DNA from: Pseudonocardia kujensis | GTDB taxonomy: Bacteria; Actinomycetota; Actinomycetes; Mycobacteriales; Pseudonocardiaceae | Direction of reading: 5' to 3' | Assembly (NCBI RefSeq): GCF_021283305.1 | Contig: NZ_JAJSOK010000044.1 | Location: 1-60,795 of the forward strand | DNA: 60,795 nt | Part shown: one piece after another, positions 32,087-41,800 of the stretch | Layout of the letters: the number at the start of each line of letters is the position of its first letter | Position numbering within the stretch: position 1 is the stretch's first letter | Made by a program: the position numbers and the translations under genes | Notes under the pieces: generated by a model | Database searches by the model: none | The model's input: only the letters and a program-made list of their open reading frames with translations | Told to the model about the DNA's origin: nothing

Positions 32087-33766
32087 TCAGTCCTGGGAGC
32101 AGACCGCCCCCTGCGCCGCCGACCCCACGAGTCTCGCGTACTTCGCCAGCACGCCCCGACGCCGCCCCGGGTCGCGCGGGGTCCAGCCGGCCCGCCGCTT
32201 CTCCAGCTCCTCCTCGGGAACGTCGAGGTCGAGGGTCTTCGTGGCCATGTTCAGCACGATCGGGTCGCCGTCCTCCACCAGCGCGATGGGGCCGCCGTCG
32301 GTCGCCTCCGGCGCGACGTGCCCGATGCACAGGCCGGTCGTCGCCCCGGAGAACCGGCCGTCCGTGACCAGCAGCACCTCCTTGCCCAGCCCGGCCCCCT
32401 TGATCATCCCGGTGACGGCGAGCATCTCCCGCATCCCGGGGCCGCCGCGCGGGCCCTCGTACCGGATCACCACGACGTCGCCCGGGACGACGGTGCCGTC
32501 GGCGACGGCGTCGAGCGCGCCCTGCTCGCCGTCGAACACCCGGGCGCGCCCGCGGAACTCGGCGGCGTCGAAGCCCGCCGACTTGACGACGGCACCGTCC
32601 GGGGCCAGGGACCCGCGCAGGATGGTGAGCCCGCCCGTCGGGTGGATGGGATCGGTCAGGGCACGGATCACCGTCCCGTCGAGGCCCGGCGGGTCGATCT
32701 CGTCGAGGTTCTCCGCGACGGTGCGCCCGGTGACGGTGAGCGCGTCGCCGTGCAGCAGGCCGGCGTCGAGCAGCGCCTTCATCACGACGGGCACGCCGCC
32801 GACCTGGTCGACCGTGCTCATCACGTGCGCGCCGAAGGGCTTGACGTCGGCCAGGTGCGGGACGCGCTCGCCGATGCGGTTGAAGTCGTCGAGCTCCAGC
32901 GGCACGCCCGCCTCGGCGGCGATCGCGAGCAGGTGCAGCACGGCGTTGGTCGAGCCGCCGAACGCCAGGACGACCGCGATCGCGTTCTCGAACGCCTCCC
33001 GGGTCAGGATCTGCCGGGCGGTGATCCCCTTCTCCAGCAGCCCGACCACGGCCTCGCCCGAGGCGCGGGCGATGCCGTCCCGCCGTCGGTCGACCGCGGG
33101 CGGGCTGGCCGAGCCCGGCAGCGCCATGCCCAACGCCTCGGCCGCGCTGGCCATCGTGTTCGCCGTGTACATGCCGCCGCACGCGCCCTCGCCGGGGCAG
33201 ATCGCCCGCTCGATCTCGGTCAGCTCCTCGCGGCTGATCAGCCCGCGCGCGCAGGCCCCGACGGCCTCGAACGCGTCGGCGATGTTGACCTCGCGGCCGT
33301 CGACGTGCCCCGGCAGGATCGACCCGGCGTAGACGAACACGCCGGCCAGGTCGAGCCGGGCCGCGGCCATCAGCATCCCGGGCAGGGACTTGTCGCACCC
33401 GGCGAGCAGGACGGTGCCGTCGAGCCGCTCGGCCTCGACGACGGTCTCCACCGAGTCGGCGATGATCTCGCGGCTGACCAGCGAGTAGTGCATGCCGACG
33501 TGGCCCATGGAGATGCCGTCGGACACCGAGATCGTGCCGAACTCCATGGGGTAGCCGCCCGCGCGGTGCACGCCCTCCTTCGCCGCCTGGGCGAGGCGCT
33601 GCAGGGACAGGTTGCAGGGGGTGATCTCGTTCCAGCTCGACGCGATGCCGATCTGCGGTTTGGCGAAGTCGGCGTCGCGCATCCCGACGGCGCGGAGCAT
33701 GCCGCGGGCGGCCGTGCGCTCGATGCCGTCGGTGACCTGGCGGGACCGGGGCTTCAGATCGGGCAT
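32087..33766 (-). CDS. ilvD: dihydroxy-acid dehydratase
   Basis: 559 aa from ATG 33766, with GAGGAGCG upstream. It converts dihydroxy acids to 2-keto acids in Ile/Val (and pantothenate) synthesis. Fe-S cluster cysteines appear in EITPCNLSLQ, LLAGCDKSLPGM and GEGACGGMYTANTM; the catalytic-end motif is VLLVTDGRFSGATTGLCIGH. YEGPRGGPGMREML is the conserved magnesium/phosphate region. The length matches actinobacterial IlvD. No other ilv gene is near. A leader peptide with repeated branched-chain codons is not evident in the 200 bases upstream. Confidence 0.96.
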   Translation of the reverse strand: MPDLKPRSRQVTDGIERTAARGMLRAVGMRDADFAKPQIGIASSWNEITPCNLSLQRLAQAAKEGVHRAGGYPMEFGTISVSDGISMGHVGMHYSLVSREIIADSVETVVEAERLDGTVLLAGCDKSLPGMLMAAARLDLAGVFVYAGSILPGHVDGREVNIADAFEAVGACARGLISREELTEIERAICPGEGACGGMYTANTMASAAEALGMALPGSASPPAVDRRRDGIARASGEAVVGLLEKGITARQILTREAFENAIAVVLAFGGSTNAVLHLLAIAAEAGVPLELDDFNRIGERVPHLADVKPFGAHVMSTVDQVGGVPVVMKALLDAGLLHGDALTVTGRTVAENLDEIDPPGLDGTVIRALTDPIHPTGGLTILRGSLAPDGAVVKSAGFDAAEFRGRARVFDGEQGALDAVADGTVVPGDVVVIRYEGPRGGPGMREMLAVTGMIKGAGLGKEVLLVTDGRFSGATTGLCIGHVAPEATDGGPIALVEDGDPIVLNMATKTLDLDVPEEELEKRRAGWTPRDPGRRRGVLAKYARLVGSAAQGAVCSQD

Positions 33767-33976
33767 GGCGGGCGCTCCTCGTCGATCGCGGTACGTGGTG
33801 GGCTCGAGGGTCATCGTGCTCCCTCACCGCCGTCTCGGCAGCTCTCGGCGACCTCGAGATCGCCGGGGGACGATCCGGACTCCGGGCACGTCCGGTCGAG
33901 TTGCGGTCACGGCCCGTCACCTGTATTGCGCGCGATCGTTGCGGCCTTCGGGAACGGGCGAAGGGACGACGAGACG

Positions 33977-34480
33977 ATGGCACGACACGCCTGGCGCGCC
34001 GAGGGCGGCCGGCGACGGATCACGGGGCTCGCCGCGGCCGGTGCGCTCACCGCGCTGCTCGGCGGCGCGGCCCTCACCGGCGCGGCGTTCGCCGACGACG
34101 GGCACGACGGGCACTGGAACCAGACCGACGGCACGCCGTGCTCCAAGCAGGCGCGGGCGTGCGTCGACCTCGCCCACAACCAGGCCTGGCTGATCCACGA
34201 CGGGAAGATCACCCGCGGCCCGGTCGGGATCTCGCACGGCGGGCAGGGCAAGGAGACCCCCACCGGGGACTTCGAGGTCCAGTGGAAGGACAAGGACCAC
34301 AAGTCCGCGGAGTTCAACGACGCCGCGATGCCGTACTCGGTGTTCTTCGCCGACGGCGGCATCGCCTTCCACGAGGGCAACCCGCAGAACCCGTCCGCGG
34401 GCTGCGTGCACCTCGCCCACGACGACGCCGTGGCCTGGTACGCCGACCTCGAGGTCGGCGACCCCGTGGAGATCCACTAG
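33977..34480 (+). CDS. secreted L,D-transpeptidase (YkuD domain)
   Basis: 167 aa. A Tat/Sec-like signal is evident: basic start GGRRR, hydrophobic ITGLAAAGALTALLGGAAL, and AFA cleavage near residue 39. The mature protein is little more than a YkuD domain: ACVDLAHNQAWLI, the GQGKETPTGDFEV loop, and the active site S140-A-G-C143-V-H145, with His132 (IAFHEGN) upstream. Cys143 attacks the L,D-bond to make 3-3 crosslinks in peptidoglycan or to attach proteins. No Ig-like or LysM domain is present, so it is a minimal form. A strong hairpin terminator follows 9 bases after the stop. Confidence 0.9.
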   Translation: MARHAWRAEGGRRRITGLAAAGALTALLGGAALTGAAFADDGHDGHWNQTDGTPCSKQARACVDLAHNQAWLIHDGKITRGPVGISHGGQGKETPTGDFEVQWKDKDHKSAEFNDAAMPYSVFFADGGIAFHEGNPQNPSAGCVHLAHDDAVAWYADLEVGDPVEIH

Positions 34481-34488
34481 AGAACGCG

Positions 34489-34526
34489 GAAGGGCCCCGC
34501 ACCTCGACCGAGGTGCGGGGCCCTTC
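34489..34526. terminator. strong bidirectional hairpin terminator
   Basis: GAAGGGCCCCGCACCT (34489-34504) pairs perfectly with AGGTGCGGGGCCCTTC (34511-34526), a 16-bp stem with a 6-base loop. It lies between the L,D-transpeptidase and the convergent DEAD-box helicase. Confidence 0.85.
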
Positions 34527-34565
34527 GCCGTGCGCGGGTCAGTCCGTGGCGCCCGCGGGTGGCGC

Positions 34566-36404
34566 TCAGTTCGTGGCGCGGTCCCGGCGGACGTTGGCCC
34601 GCCGGCCCTTCAGCGTGGTGACGCCGCGCAGCGAGCGGAGCACGTCGTCCGCCGCGTGCTCGGGGATCTCGACGAGCGAGTGCCGCTCGTGGATCTGGAT
34701 GGCCCCGATGTCCCGGCCGGACAGCCGCGACTCGTTGGCCAGCGCGCCCACGATGTCCTGCGGGCGGATGCCCGCGGCCCGGCCGGCGGAGACGAACAGC
34801 CGCGTGGCACCGGCCCGCGGCGGGCGGGCACCCTGGCCGCGGCCGCCCGGACGGCCCTCCCGCGGACCGCGGTCACGGTCGCGCGGACCGCGACCCTCCC
34901 GGGGCGCGGACAGCGTCGGGATGTCGATCTCGTCGTCCGCGGTGGTGCTGCCGGCACGCGCGATCCGCACCGCCGCGGCGGCGACGTCGAGCGCGTCGAA
35001 CTCGCCGGCCAGCGACTCGACCATGGCCCGGACGCCGTCCGGGTCCGAGTCCGCGTCGGCACGGAGGTCCGCGACGAGCTGCTCGTGCAGCTGGGTGCGG
35101 GTGCGCTCGAGCCGGGCCTGCTTGAGGTCCGCGACAGTGGGCACCGGGGCGACCGGCACGCTCTTGCCGATCAGCCGCTCGATGTTGCGCAGGTGGCGGA
35201 TCGCGCCGGAGGGCACCAGCGTGATCGCGACGCCCTCGCGGCCCGCCCGGCCGACCCGGCCGATGCGGTGCACGTACGCCTCGGGCGACTTCGGCACGTC
35301 GTGGTTCACCACGTGCGTGAGCTGCTCGATGTCCAGCCCGCGGGCGGCGACGTCCGTCGCGACCAGCAGGTCGGTCCGGCCGGACCGCAGCCGCTCGACG
35401 ACGCGGGTGCGGTGCTCCTGGTCCATGCCGCCGTGCAGCGCCTCGGCCCGCAGCCCGCGGGCGGTGAGGGTCTCGGTGACCGCGTCGACGTCCGCCCGGG
35501 TGCGGCAGAACACGATGGCGGCGGTGGGCCGCTCGAGCTCCAGGATCCGGCCGAGCGCGGTGGTGGTGTGGGTGCGCGGCACCATGTAGGCGGTCTGCCG
35601 CACGCGCGGCGCCTCGCCCGCCGGGACCTCCTCGCGCGCGATGCGCACGGTCACCGGGTTCTGCAGGTACTCGCGGGCCAGCGACTCGATGCGCCGCGGC
35701 ATGGTGGCGGAGAACAGCACCGCCTGCCGGTCCGCCGGGGTGGCCTGCAGGATCGTCTCGATGTCCTCGGCGAAGCCCATGTCGAGCATCTCGTCGGCCT
35801 CGTCGAGGACGACGGTGGCGAGGGCGTCGAGGGACAGCGCACCGCGGTTCATCAGGTCGATCGCGCGGCCGGGGGTGGCCACGACGACGTCGACACCGCG
35901 CTTGAGCGCACCCAGCTGCGGGCCGATCGGGGCGCCGCCGTACACGGCGAGCACGCGCGCGCCGATCGCGGAGCCGTAGCGGGTGATCGCGTCGTTGACC
36001 TGCATGGCCAGCTCGCGGGTGGGGGCGAGGACCAGGCCGTAGGGACGGCGCTCGCCCCCGCGGTCGGTCTCGCTCAGGCGCTGCAGCAGCGGCAGCCCGA
36101 AGGCGGCCGTCTTGCCGGTGCCGGTGGCGGCCTGGCCCAGCAGGTCGCGCCCCTCGATCAGCGAGGGGATCGCCTCGGCCTGGATCGGGCTGGGGCTGTC
36201 GTAGCCGAGCTCGTCGAGCACGCGGAGGATGCCGGGCGCGAGGCCCAGCTCGGCGAAGCCGGCGTCGGCCGCGTCGTTCCCGGTGTCGTTCCCGGTGTCG
36301 TTCCCGGTGTCGTTCCCGGTGTCGTCGCCGTCCTCACGCTCGGAGGCGAGGTCGTTCTCGAAGTCGTCGAAGTCGTTCTCGGGCAGGTCCAGCAGAGTGC
36401 TCAC
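34566..36404 (-). CDS. DEAD-box RNA helicase (CsdA/DeaD type)
   Basis: 612 aa. Motifs in order: Q-motif region YDSPSPIQAEAIP, Walker A ATGTGKT, PTRELA, VLDEADEML (DEAD), FSATMP (SAT), HGGMDQ, VATDVAARGLD and HRIGRVGRAGREG. After the core come a linker with RGPRDRDRGPREGRPGGRG (RNA-binding, disordered) and a DbpA-like RNA-binding domain (LFVSAGRAAGIRPQDIVGAL). Likely roles are ribosome assembly and unwinding of mRNA in the cold. The N-terminus is acidic and holds four DTGN repeats encoded by a 12-bp DNA repeat at 36273-36320. A long leader (up to 350 bases) precedes the gene. Confidence 0.93.
   Translation of the reverse strand: MSTLLDLPENDFDDFENDLASEREDGDDTGNDTGNDTGNDTGNDAADAGFAELGLAPGILRVLDELGYDSPSPIQAEAIPSLIEGRDLLGQAATGTGKTAAFGLPLLQRLSETDRGGERRPYGLVLAPTRELAMQVNDAITRYGSAIGARVLAVYGGAPIGPQLGALKRGVDVVVATPGRAIDLMNRGALSLDALATVVLDEADEMLDMGFAEDIETILQATPADRQAVLFSATMPRRIESLAREYLQNPVTVRIAREEVPAGEAPRVRQTAYMVPRTHTTTALGRILELERPTAAIVFCRTRADVDAVTETLTARGLRAEALHGGMDQEHRTRVVERLRSGRTDLLVATDVAARGLDIEQLTHVVNHDVPKSPEAYVHRIGRVGRAGREGVAITLVPSGAIRHLRNIERLIGKSVPVAPVPTVADLKQARLERTRTQLHEQLVADLRADADSDPDGVRAMVESLAGEFDALDVAAAAVRIARAGSTTADDEIDIPTLSAPREGRGPRDRDRGPREGRPGGRGQGARPPRAGATRLFVSAGRAAGIRPQDIVGALANESRLSGRDIGAIQIHERHSLVEIPEHAADDVLRSLRGVTTLKGRRANVRRDRATN
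36273..36320. repeat. 12-bp tandem repeat x4 inside the helicase gene
   Basis: Four units of GTCGTTCCCGGT in a row (plus-strand view) encode the DTGN repeats of the acidic N-terminus. Copy number can vary without changing frame. Confidence 0.8.
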
Positions 36405-36762
36405 TCAAGTCCTCGTCGCAGCGGGGTGGCCGACCGACATCCGGACGGACGACGCACCCGCGGGGAAGCCCGCGGGCCCGGAGCGGCTCGGTACCGCCGA
36501 AAAGGACCATGGGGCTCTCGGCTGACGTCATCGCTGACAGCCGACGGCACCCATTGTCACACGTGGGTCGCGGGAGATCGCAGCGGGCCGGGGTCCTGCC
36601 CGCCTACGCACGGATCAACACACGTCGGGGCCGAGGTGTTCCCGGTCGTTCCCGCCCTGTTCAGGCCCGTGATCGGGCGACATCGGTGATCCGCCGCGAA
36701 CCGGACGTGCCTCCGGTCACCATTCCACCCGGCGTTCACCGACCGCGGGGACCCTCGGACGG
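36405..36762. other. 358-base divergent intergenic region without a gene
   Basis: It separates the helicase (minus) from the tyrosine phosphatase (plus). I see no supported reading frame. A short CCCGCGGGGAAGCCCGCGGG hairpin lies near 36469-36488, inside the helicase leader. A TGACAAT-like box read on the minus strand near 36553-36560 could be its -10, which would give a leader of about 150 bases. Confidence 0.4.
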
Positions 36763-37467
36763 GTGAGCACCTCGCTGCCCCCGGACCTGCGCACCCCGGC
36801 CAACCTCCGCGACGTCGGCGGTCTGCCGACCATCGACGGGCGCCGCGTGCGCGCCGGCGTGTACCTCCGCAGCGACGCCCCGCAGCCCGGCGACCGCACG
36901 CCGCTGGTGCCCGGCACGGTCATCGACCTGCGCTCGCGCGTCGAGACCCGCGGCCTCGCGCACCCGCTCGCCGGGGTCTCCGACGTGCACGAGGTGCCGC
37001 TCGGCGTCTCGCTCGCGCCCGACCTCGTGGCCGCCACCCCGACCGCCGACCGGGACCTCGCCTGGGCCTACCGCCTGCTCGTCACCGAGGCGACGGCCGA
37101 GCTGGCCCGGATCATCCGGATCGTGGCGCGCTCCCGCGGGCCGGTGCTGGTGCACTGCGCGGCGGGCAAGGACCGCACCGGGATCGTCACGGCGGTGGTG
37201 CTGGGCGTGGTCGGGGTGCCCCGCGAGCACGTGCTGGCCGACTACCTGCGCACCAACGAGAACCTCGAGCGGCTGTGGGCCCGGCTGGAGGCCGGCGGCG
37301 TCCCGCTGCCCGGCGACGTCCAGGGCCTGTTCGGCGTCGACCGCGCGGCCCTCGAGGCGGTGCTCGACGCCATGGAGGCCCGCCCGGGCGGCCTGCGCGG
37401 GCACCTGCTGGCCCACGGCACCGACCCGGACGACCTCGATCTGCTCACCCGCCGCCTGGTCGGCTGA
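36763..37467 (+). CDS. tyrosine-protein phosphatase (MptpB/DSP3 type)
   Basis: 234 aa. The phosphate loop HCAAGKDRTG (residues 131-140) has the Cys-x5-Arg motif with the K-D of the lipid/protein phosphatase branch typified by mycobacterial PtpB. Upstream, NLRDVGGLPT and VRAGVYLRSDAPQ are family landmarks, and IDLRSRVETR provides the candidate general-acid region. There is no signal peptide. Substrates may be phosphotyrosine, phosphoserine or phosphoinositides. GTG 36763 lacks a convincing Shine-Dalgarno. It is convergent with tex. Confidence 0.9.
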   Translation: MSTSLPPDLRTPANLRDVGGLPTIDGRRVRAGVYLRSDAPQPGDRTPLVPGTVIDLRSRVETRGLAHPLAGVSDVHEVPLGVSLAPDLVAATPTADRDLAWAYRLLVTEATAELARIIRIVARSRGPVLVHCAAGKDRTGIVTAVVLGVVGVPREHVLADYLRTNENLERLWARLEAGGVPLPGDVQGLFGVDRAALEAVLDAMEARPGGLRGHLLAHGTDPDDLDLLTRRLVG

Positions 37468-37512
37468 CCCGCCGGCGGCGGGCCCCGCCGCGGCGCCACC
37501 GCCGGAACGACC

Positions 37513-37540
37513 GGCGGCGGCCGCCGGAGCGGCCGCCGCC
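37513..37540. terminator. GC-rich hairpin between convergent phosphatase and tex
   Basis: GGCGGCGGCCG (37513-37523) pairs with CGGCCGCCGCC (37530-37540), an 11-bp stem with a 6-base loop, located between the two stop codons. Confidence 0.6.
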
Positions 37541-37550
37541 GTGGGAACGC

Positions 37551-40082
37551 CTACTTGAAACCGGCGCGCTTCAGGGCGTCGGCCATGGCGTTGTTCAGCG
37601 GTGCCGGCTTCTCCTGCCGGTTCCGCTGCCCGCCCTGCCGACCGCCCTGGCCCTGCCGGCCCTGACCGGCCTGACCACCCTTGCCGCCCTGACCGCCCTG
37701 CCGGTCGCGGCCGCCCTGCCTGCCACCGCCCTGCCTGCCACCGCCCTGCCGGTCGCCGCCCTGCCGGTCGTCGCGCCGCCGGTCCCCGCCGCCGCGGTTC
37801 TGCCGGCCGCCGCCGGCGCCGCCCTTGCCCGGCTCGTCGTCGAGGCGCAGGGTGAGCGAGATCCGCTTCCGGTCCTCGTCGACGTCGAGCACCTTGACCT
37901 TGACGACGTCGCCGGACTTGACGACCTCGCGCGGGTCCGACACGAACTGGCTGGACATCGCCGAGACGTGCACGAGCCCGTCCTGGTGGACGCCGACGTC
38001 GACGAACGCGCCGAACGCGGCCACGTTGGTGACCACGCCCTCGAGCACCATGCCCGGCCGCAGGTCCGCGATCTTGTGGACGCCCTCGGCGAAGGTCGCG
38101 GTGCGGAACGCCGGCCGCGGGTCGCGGCCCGGCTTCTCCAGCTCGGCGAGGATGTCGGTGACGGTCGGCAGCCCGAACCGGTCGTCGACGAACCGCTGGG
38201 GCTGCAGGCTCTTCAGCTTCGCGGTGTTGCCGAGGAGCTCGTCGATGCCGGCCTTCGCCGCCTCGACCATCTTCCGGACGACCGGGTAGGCCTCGGGGTG
38301 CACGCCGGAGACGTCGAGCGGCTCGTCGCCGCCGCGGATCCGGAGGAAGCCGGCGCACTGCTCGAAGGCCTTCGGACCCAGCCGTGGGACGTCGGCGAGC
38401 GCGGTGCGGGTGCGGAAGGGGCCGTTGGCGTCGCGGTGGGACACGATCGCGGCGGCCAGCGACTCGCTGATGCCCGACACCCGGCGCAGCAGCGGCGCGG
38501 AGGCGCTGTTGAGGTCCACGCCGACGGCGTTCACACAGTCCTCGACGACGGCGTCGAGCGAGCGGGACAGCGAGGCCTCGGGCAGGTCGTGCTGGTACTG
38601 GCCGACGCCGATGGACTTCGGGTCGATCTTCACGAGCTCGGCGAGCGGGTCCTGCAGGCGGCGGGCGATGGAGACCGCGCCGCGCAGCGAGACGTCGAGG
38701 TCCGGCAGCTCGGCGGACGCGTACGCCGAGGCCGAGTAGACCGACGCGCCCGCCTCGCTGACCATCACCTTGGTCATCTTCAGCCCGGGGTTCATCGCGA
38801 CGAGCTCGCCGGCGAGCTTGTCCGTCTCCCGGGAGGCGGTGCCGTTGCCGATCGCGATCAGGTCCACGGAGTGCTCGGTGGCCAGCTTGGTGAGCCTGAC
38901 CAGCGCGCCGTTCCAGTCCTTGCGGGGCTCGTGCGGGTAGATCGTGTCGGTGGCGACGACCTTGCCGGTCCCGTCGACCACGGCGACCTTCACGCCGGTG
39001 CGCAGGCCCGGGTCGAGACCCATCGTCGCCCGGGTCCCGGCGGGCGCGGCGAGCAGCAGGTCGCGCAGGTTGGAGGCGAAGACGCCGATCGCGCCCTCCT
39101 CGGCGGCGGTGCGCAGCCGCACCCGGATGTCGATGCCCAGGTGCAACAGGATGCGGGTGCGCCAGGTCCAGCGCACGACGTCGTTCAGCCACCGGTCCGC
39201 GGGCCGGCCCTGGTCGGAGATGCCGACGTGCGCGGCGATCAGGGTCTCCCAGTCGGTTCGCACGCCCGGCTCGGCCGGCTCGGCGTCGGGCTCCAGGGAG
39301 ACGTCGAGGACCTCCTCCTTCTCCCCGCGGAAGACGGCCAGGATGCGGTGGCTCGGCAGCGAGGTGAACGGCTCGGAGAAGTCGAAGTAGTCCGAGAACT
39401 TGGCGCCCTCGACCTCCTTGCCCGGGCGGACCTTCGACACCAGCACGCCGCGGCTCCACATCCGCTCGCGCAGGCCGCCGATGAGGTCGGGTTCCTCGGA
39501 GAAGCGCTCGACGAGGATCGCGCGGGCGCCCTCGAGCGCGGCGGCGGCGTCGGCGACGTTCTCCCCGAGGTACTTCGCCGCCTCCTCCTCGGGGGTCAGC
39601 GAGGGGTCGGCGAGCAGGGCGTCGGCGAGCGGCTCGAGACCGTTCTCGCGGGCGATCATGGCCTTGGTGCGGCGCTTGGGCTTGTAGGGCAGGTAGACGT
39701 CCTCGAGCCGGGCCTTCGACTCGGCGGCCAGCACCTGCTGCTCCAGCTCGGGGGTGAGCTTGCCCTGCTTGCGGATCTCCTCGAGCACGGCGCTGCGCCG
39801 CTCCTCCAGCTCGCGCAGGTAGCGCAGCCGCTCCTCAAGGGTGCGGAGCTGGGCGTCGTCGAGCCCGCCCGTGGCCTCCTTCCGGTAGCGGGCCACGAAC
39901 GGCACGGTCGACCCCTCGTCGAGGAGGTCGACGGCCGAGGCGACCTGGTGCCGGCGCACTCCCAGCTCGTCGGCGATGCGATGCTCGATCGACGGTTGGG
40001 GGGTGGTCTGGGCCGAGGACTGCGGAGCCGATGCCGCCCCGGTGGGGGCCGCGGGGGCCGCTGCGGGAACCGAACCTGTCAC
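37551..40082 (-). CDS. tex: Tex family RNA-binding transcription accessory protein
   Basis: 843 aa. The N-terminal helical region has VPFVARYRKEATGGLDD. The YqgF/RNase H-like domain shows MGLDPGLRTGVKVAVVD and IAIGNGTASRETD. Helix-hairpin-helix segments include SASAPLLRRVSGISESLAAAI. The S1 RNA-binding domain is GMVLEGVVTNVAAFGAFVDV through DGLVHVSAM. The C-terminal 80 residues are Gly/Arg/Gln-rich repeats (RQGGRQGG type) that probably add RNA binding; many Tex proteins lack so long a tail. Tex associates with RNA polymerase and ribosomes and is thought to help at stalled transcription. It is divergent from the esterase gene. Confidence 0.94.
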   Translation of the reverse strand: MTGSVPAAAPAAPTGAASAPQSSAQTTPQPSIEHRIADELGVRRHQVASAVDLLDEGSTVPFVARYRKEATGGLDDAQLRTLEERLRYLRELEERRSAVLEEIRKQGKLTPELEQQVLAAESKARLEDVYLPYKPKRRTKAMIARENGLEPLADALLADPSLTPEEEAAKYLGENVADAAAALEGARAILVERFSEEPDLIGGLRERMWSRGVLVSKVRPGKEVEGAKFSDYFDFSEPFTSLPSHRILAVFRGEKEEVLDVSLEPDAEPAEPGVRTDWETLIAAHVGISDQGRPADRWLNDVVRWTWRTRILLHLGIDIRVRLRTAAEEGAIGVFASNLRDLLLAAPAGTRATMGLDPGLRTGVKVAVVDGTGKVVATDTIYPHEPRKDWNGALVRLTKLATEHSVDLIAIGNGTASRETDKLAGELVAMNPGLKMTKVMVSEAGASVYSASAYASAELPDLDVSLRGAVSIARRLQDPLAELVKIDPKSIGVGQYQHDLPEASLSRSLDAVVEDCVNAVGVDLNSASAPLLRRVSGISESLAAAIVSHRDANGPFRTRTALADVPRLGPKAFEQCAGFLRIRGGDEPLDVSGVHPEAYPVVRKMVEAAKAGIDELLGNTAKLKSLQPQRFVDDRFGLPTVTDILAELEKPGRDPRPAFRTATFAEGVHKIADLRPGMVLEGVVTNVAAFGAFVDVGVHQDGLVHVSAMSSQFVSDPREVVKSGDVVKVKVLDVDEDRKRISLTLRLDDEPGKGGAGGGRQNRGGGDRRRDDRQGGDRQGGGRQGGGRQGGRDRQGGQGGKGGQAGQGRQGQGGRQGGQRNRQEKPAPLNNAMADALKRAGFK

Positions 40083-40266
40083 TCCCCCATCCTCCCCGGA
40101 CGGCCCCCCGGCGGGTACGGGTGGGGTGGGGTCGCGCGAACCGGAGGTCGCCGCCCGCGGTGCGGGAGGGAGCCGCCCCGCCGGCGACGCGATCCGGCGC
40201 CGGATTCACAGCGGCTCCACAGCCTTCTCCGGGCTCGTCCCCAGCCGGCGCGGCAACGGTGCCCGG

Positions 40267-41778
40267 GTGGGTCACTACGGCCACGGCCTGTCCCTGCTGA
40301 CCGGCTGGCTCCCTGTCGCGATCCCGGCGGTCACGGCCGCCGTCCTGCTCGTGGCCCTGGTGCGCCGCGCCGGGCGGCGGTGGTACCTCGTGTGGCTGCC
40401 GGTGGCCGCGGTGGTCGGTCTCGCGGCGAGCCTGTTGGTCCGCGAGCAGGTCACCGCCGACGGGCTGACGGACGACCCGGCGCCCGTCGTGCTCTGGATC
40501 TGGATCGGCGTGGCGGTCGGCGCGGCCGTCGTCGCGGTCGTCGGCTGGCGGCGGACGCCCTGGTGGCGACGGACGCTGTCGATCCTCGCGGTGCCGCTCG
40601 CGGTGCTCTGCGTCGCGTCGGTCCTCAACCAGTGGGTCGGCTACTACCCCACCGTGCAGGAGGCCTGGGGCGCCGCGACCGCCGGTCCGTTGCCGGACGA
40701 GGTCGACGACGCGCAGCTGGCGAGCCTCGCCTCCGCGTCGACGCGGCCCGCGCACGGTGCCCTGCTCGGCGTGGACATTCCCGCCACGGCCAGCGGGTTC
40801 ACACACCGCGAGGAGTACGTCTACCTGCCGCCGGCCTGGTTCACCGGGAGCGACCACCATCCCGCCCTGCCGGCGCTGATGATGGTCGGGGGCGAGTTCA
40901 ACACCCCCGCGGACTGGATCCGCACCGGCAACGCCCTGGACGTCGTCGACGGGTACGCGGCCGCGCACGGGGGCCTCACGCCGATCCTCGTCTTCGTGGA
41001 CTCGGGCGGCTCCTTCAACAACGACACCCAGTGCGTGAACGGGCCCCGGGGCAACTCCGCCGACCACCTGACCGAGGACGTCCGGCCCTCCGTGGTCTCC
41101 CGCTTCGGCGCCTCCGCCGAACCCGCGAGCTGGGGGGTCGTGGGCTGGTCGATGGGCGGGACCTGCGCCGTGGACCTCGCCGTGATGCACCCCGAGCTCT
41201 TCGGCACCTTCGAGGACATCGCGGGTGACCTCGGCCCGGCCGTCGGCGGCAAGGACGAGACGATCAGCCGGCTGTACGGCGGGAACGCGGCGGCGTGGGC
41301 CCGGTTCGACCCACTCACCGTGCTGGCCGCGCACGGCCGCTACGCCGACACCGCAGGCTGGTTCGAGGACTCCTCCGGCGGGGGCCCGGGGTCCGGGCCC
41401 GGCGGACGGCCCGGGTTCGCGTTCCGCGGCGGACCGCGCCGGCCCACCGGGTCAGGGTTCGGCGGGCAGGCCGACCCGGGCGCGGAGGGGAGCGAGCCCC
41501 AGGAGGCGGCGCAGCTCTGCACCGCGATGACGGCGCAGGGCATCGCCTGCACGCTGCACACCACGCCGGGCGGCCACACGTGGCAGGTGGCCGCGACCTC
41601 CTTCGCCGACGCCTTCCCCTGGCTGGTGGGCCGGGTACAGGGCGGCACCGGGGTGGGCACGGCGCAGACCACGTCCACCGCCGGCGTTCCCGCCGCGGCG
41701 GCGGCAGTCGCCCCGACCGGCCCGACCGCCCCGGCCGGGAACACGGGCGGGGCCACGGCCGGGGGCACGACCTCCTGA
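40267..41778 (+). CDS. membrane-anchored esterase / mycolyltransferase-like alpha-beta hydrolase
   Basis: 503 aa from GTG 40267. Four N-terminal membrane helices (LTGWLPVAIPAVTAAVLLVAL; WYLVWLPVAAVVGLAASLLV; VVLWIWIGVAVGAAVVAVVG; LSILAVPLAVLCVASVLN) precede an extracytoplasmic alpha/beta-hydrolase domain of the esterase-D/antigen-85 superfamily. The nucleophile is Ser in VVGWSMGGTCA. The catalytic Asp probably lies in the 340-400 region, and His is in TTPGGHTWQV. The domain is interrupted by a Gly/Pro insert (SSGGGPGSGPGG and after), and the tail is Ala/Thr/Pro-rich. A role in envelope lipid or polysaccharide esters is likely, but the substrate is unknown. Confidence 0.85.
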   Translation: MGHYGHGLSLLTGWLPVAIPAVTAAVLLVALVRRAGRRWYLVWLPVAAVVGLAASLLVREQVTADGLTDDPAPVVLWIWIGVAVGAAVVAVVGWRRTPWWRRTLSILAVPLAVLCVASVLNQWVGYYPTVQEAWGAATAGPLPDEVDDAQLASLASASTRPAHGALLGVDIPATASGFTHREEYVYLPPAWFTGSDHHPALPALMMVGGEFNTPADWIRTGNALDVVDGYAAAHGGLTPILVFVDSGGSFNNDTQCVNGPRGNSADHLTEDVRPSVVSRFGASAEPASWGVVGWSMGGTCAVDLAVMHPELFGTFEDIAGDLGPAVGGKDETISRLYGGNAAAWARFDPLTVLAAHGRYADTAGWFEDSSGGGPGSGPGGRPGFAFRGGPRRPTGSGFGGQADPGAEGSEPQEAAQLCTAMTAQGIACTLHTTPGGHTWQVAATSFADAFPWLVGRVQGGTGVGTAQTTSTAGVPAAAAAVAPTGPTAPAGNTGGATAGGTTS

Positions 41779-41800
41779 GGCCGGCCGCCCGGGCCCGTGA

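Noticed and set aside
37551..37830. Tex C-terminal repeats as a separate gene or mobile repeat
   Set aside because: The Gly/Arg/Gln repeats continue the Tex frame after the S1 domain without a break, a common RNA-binding tail.
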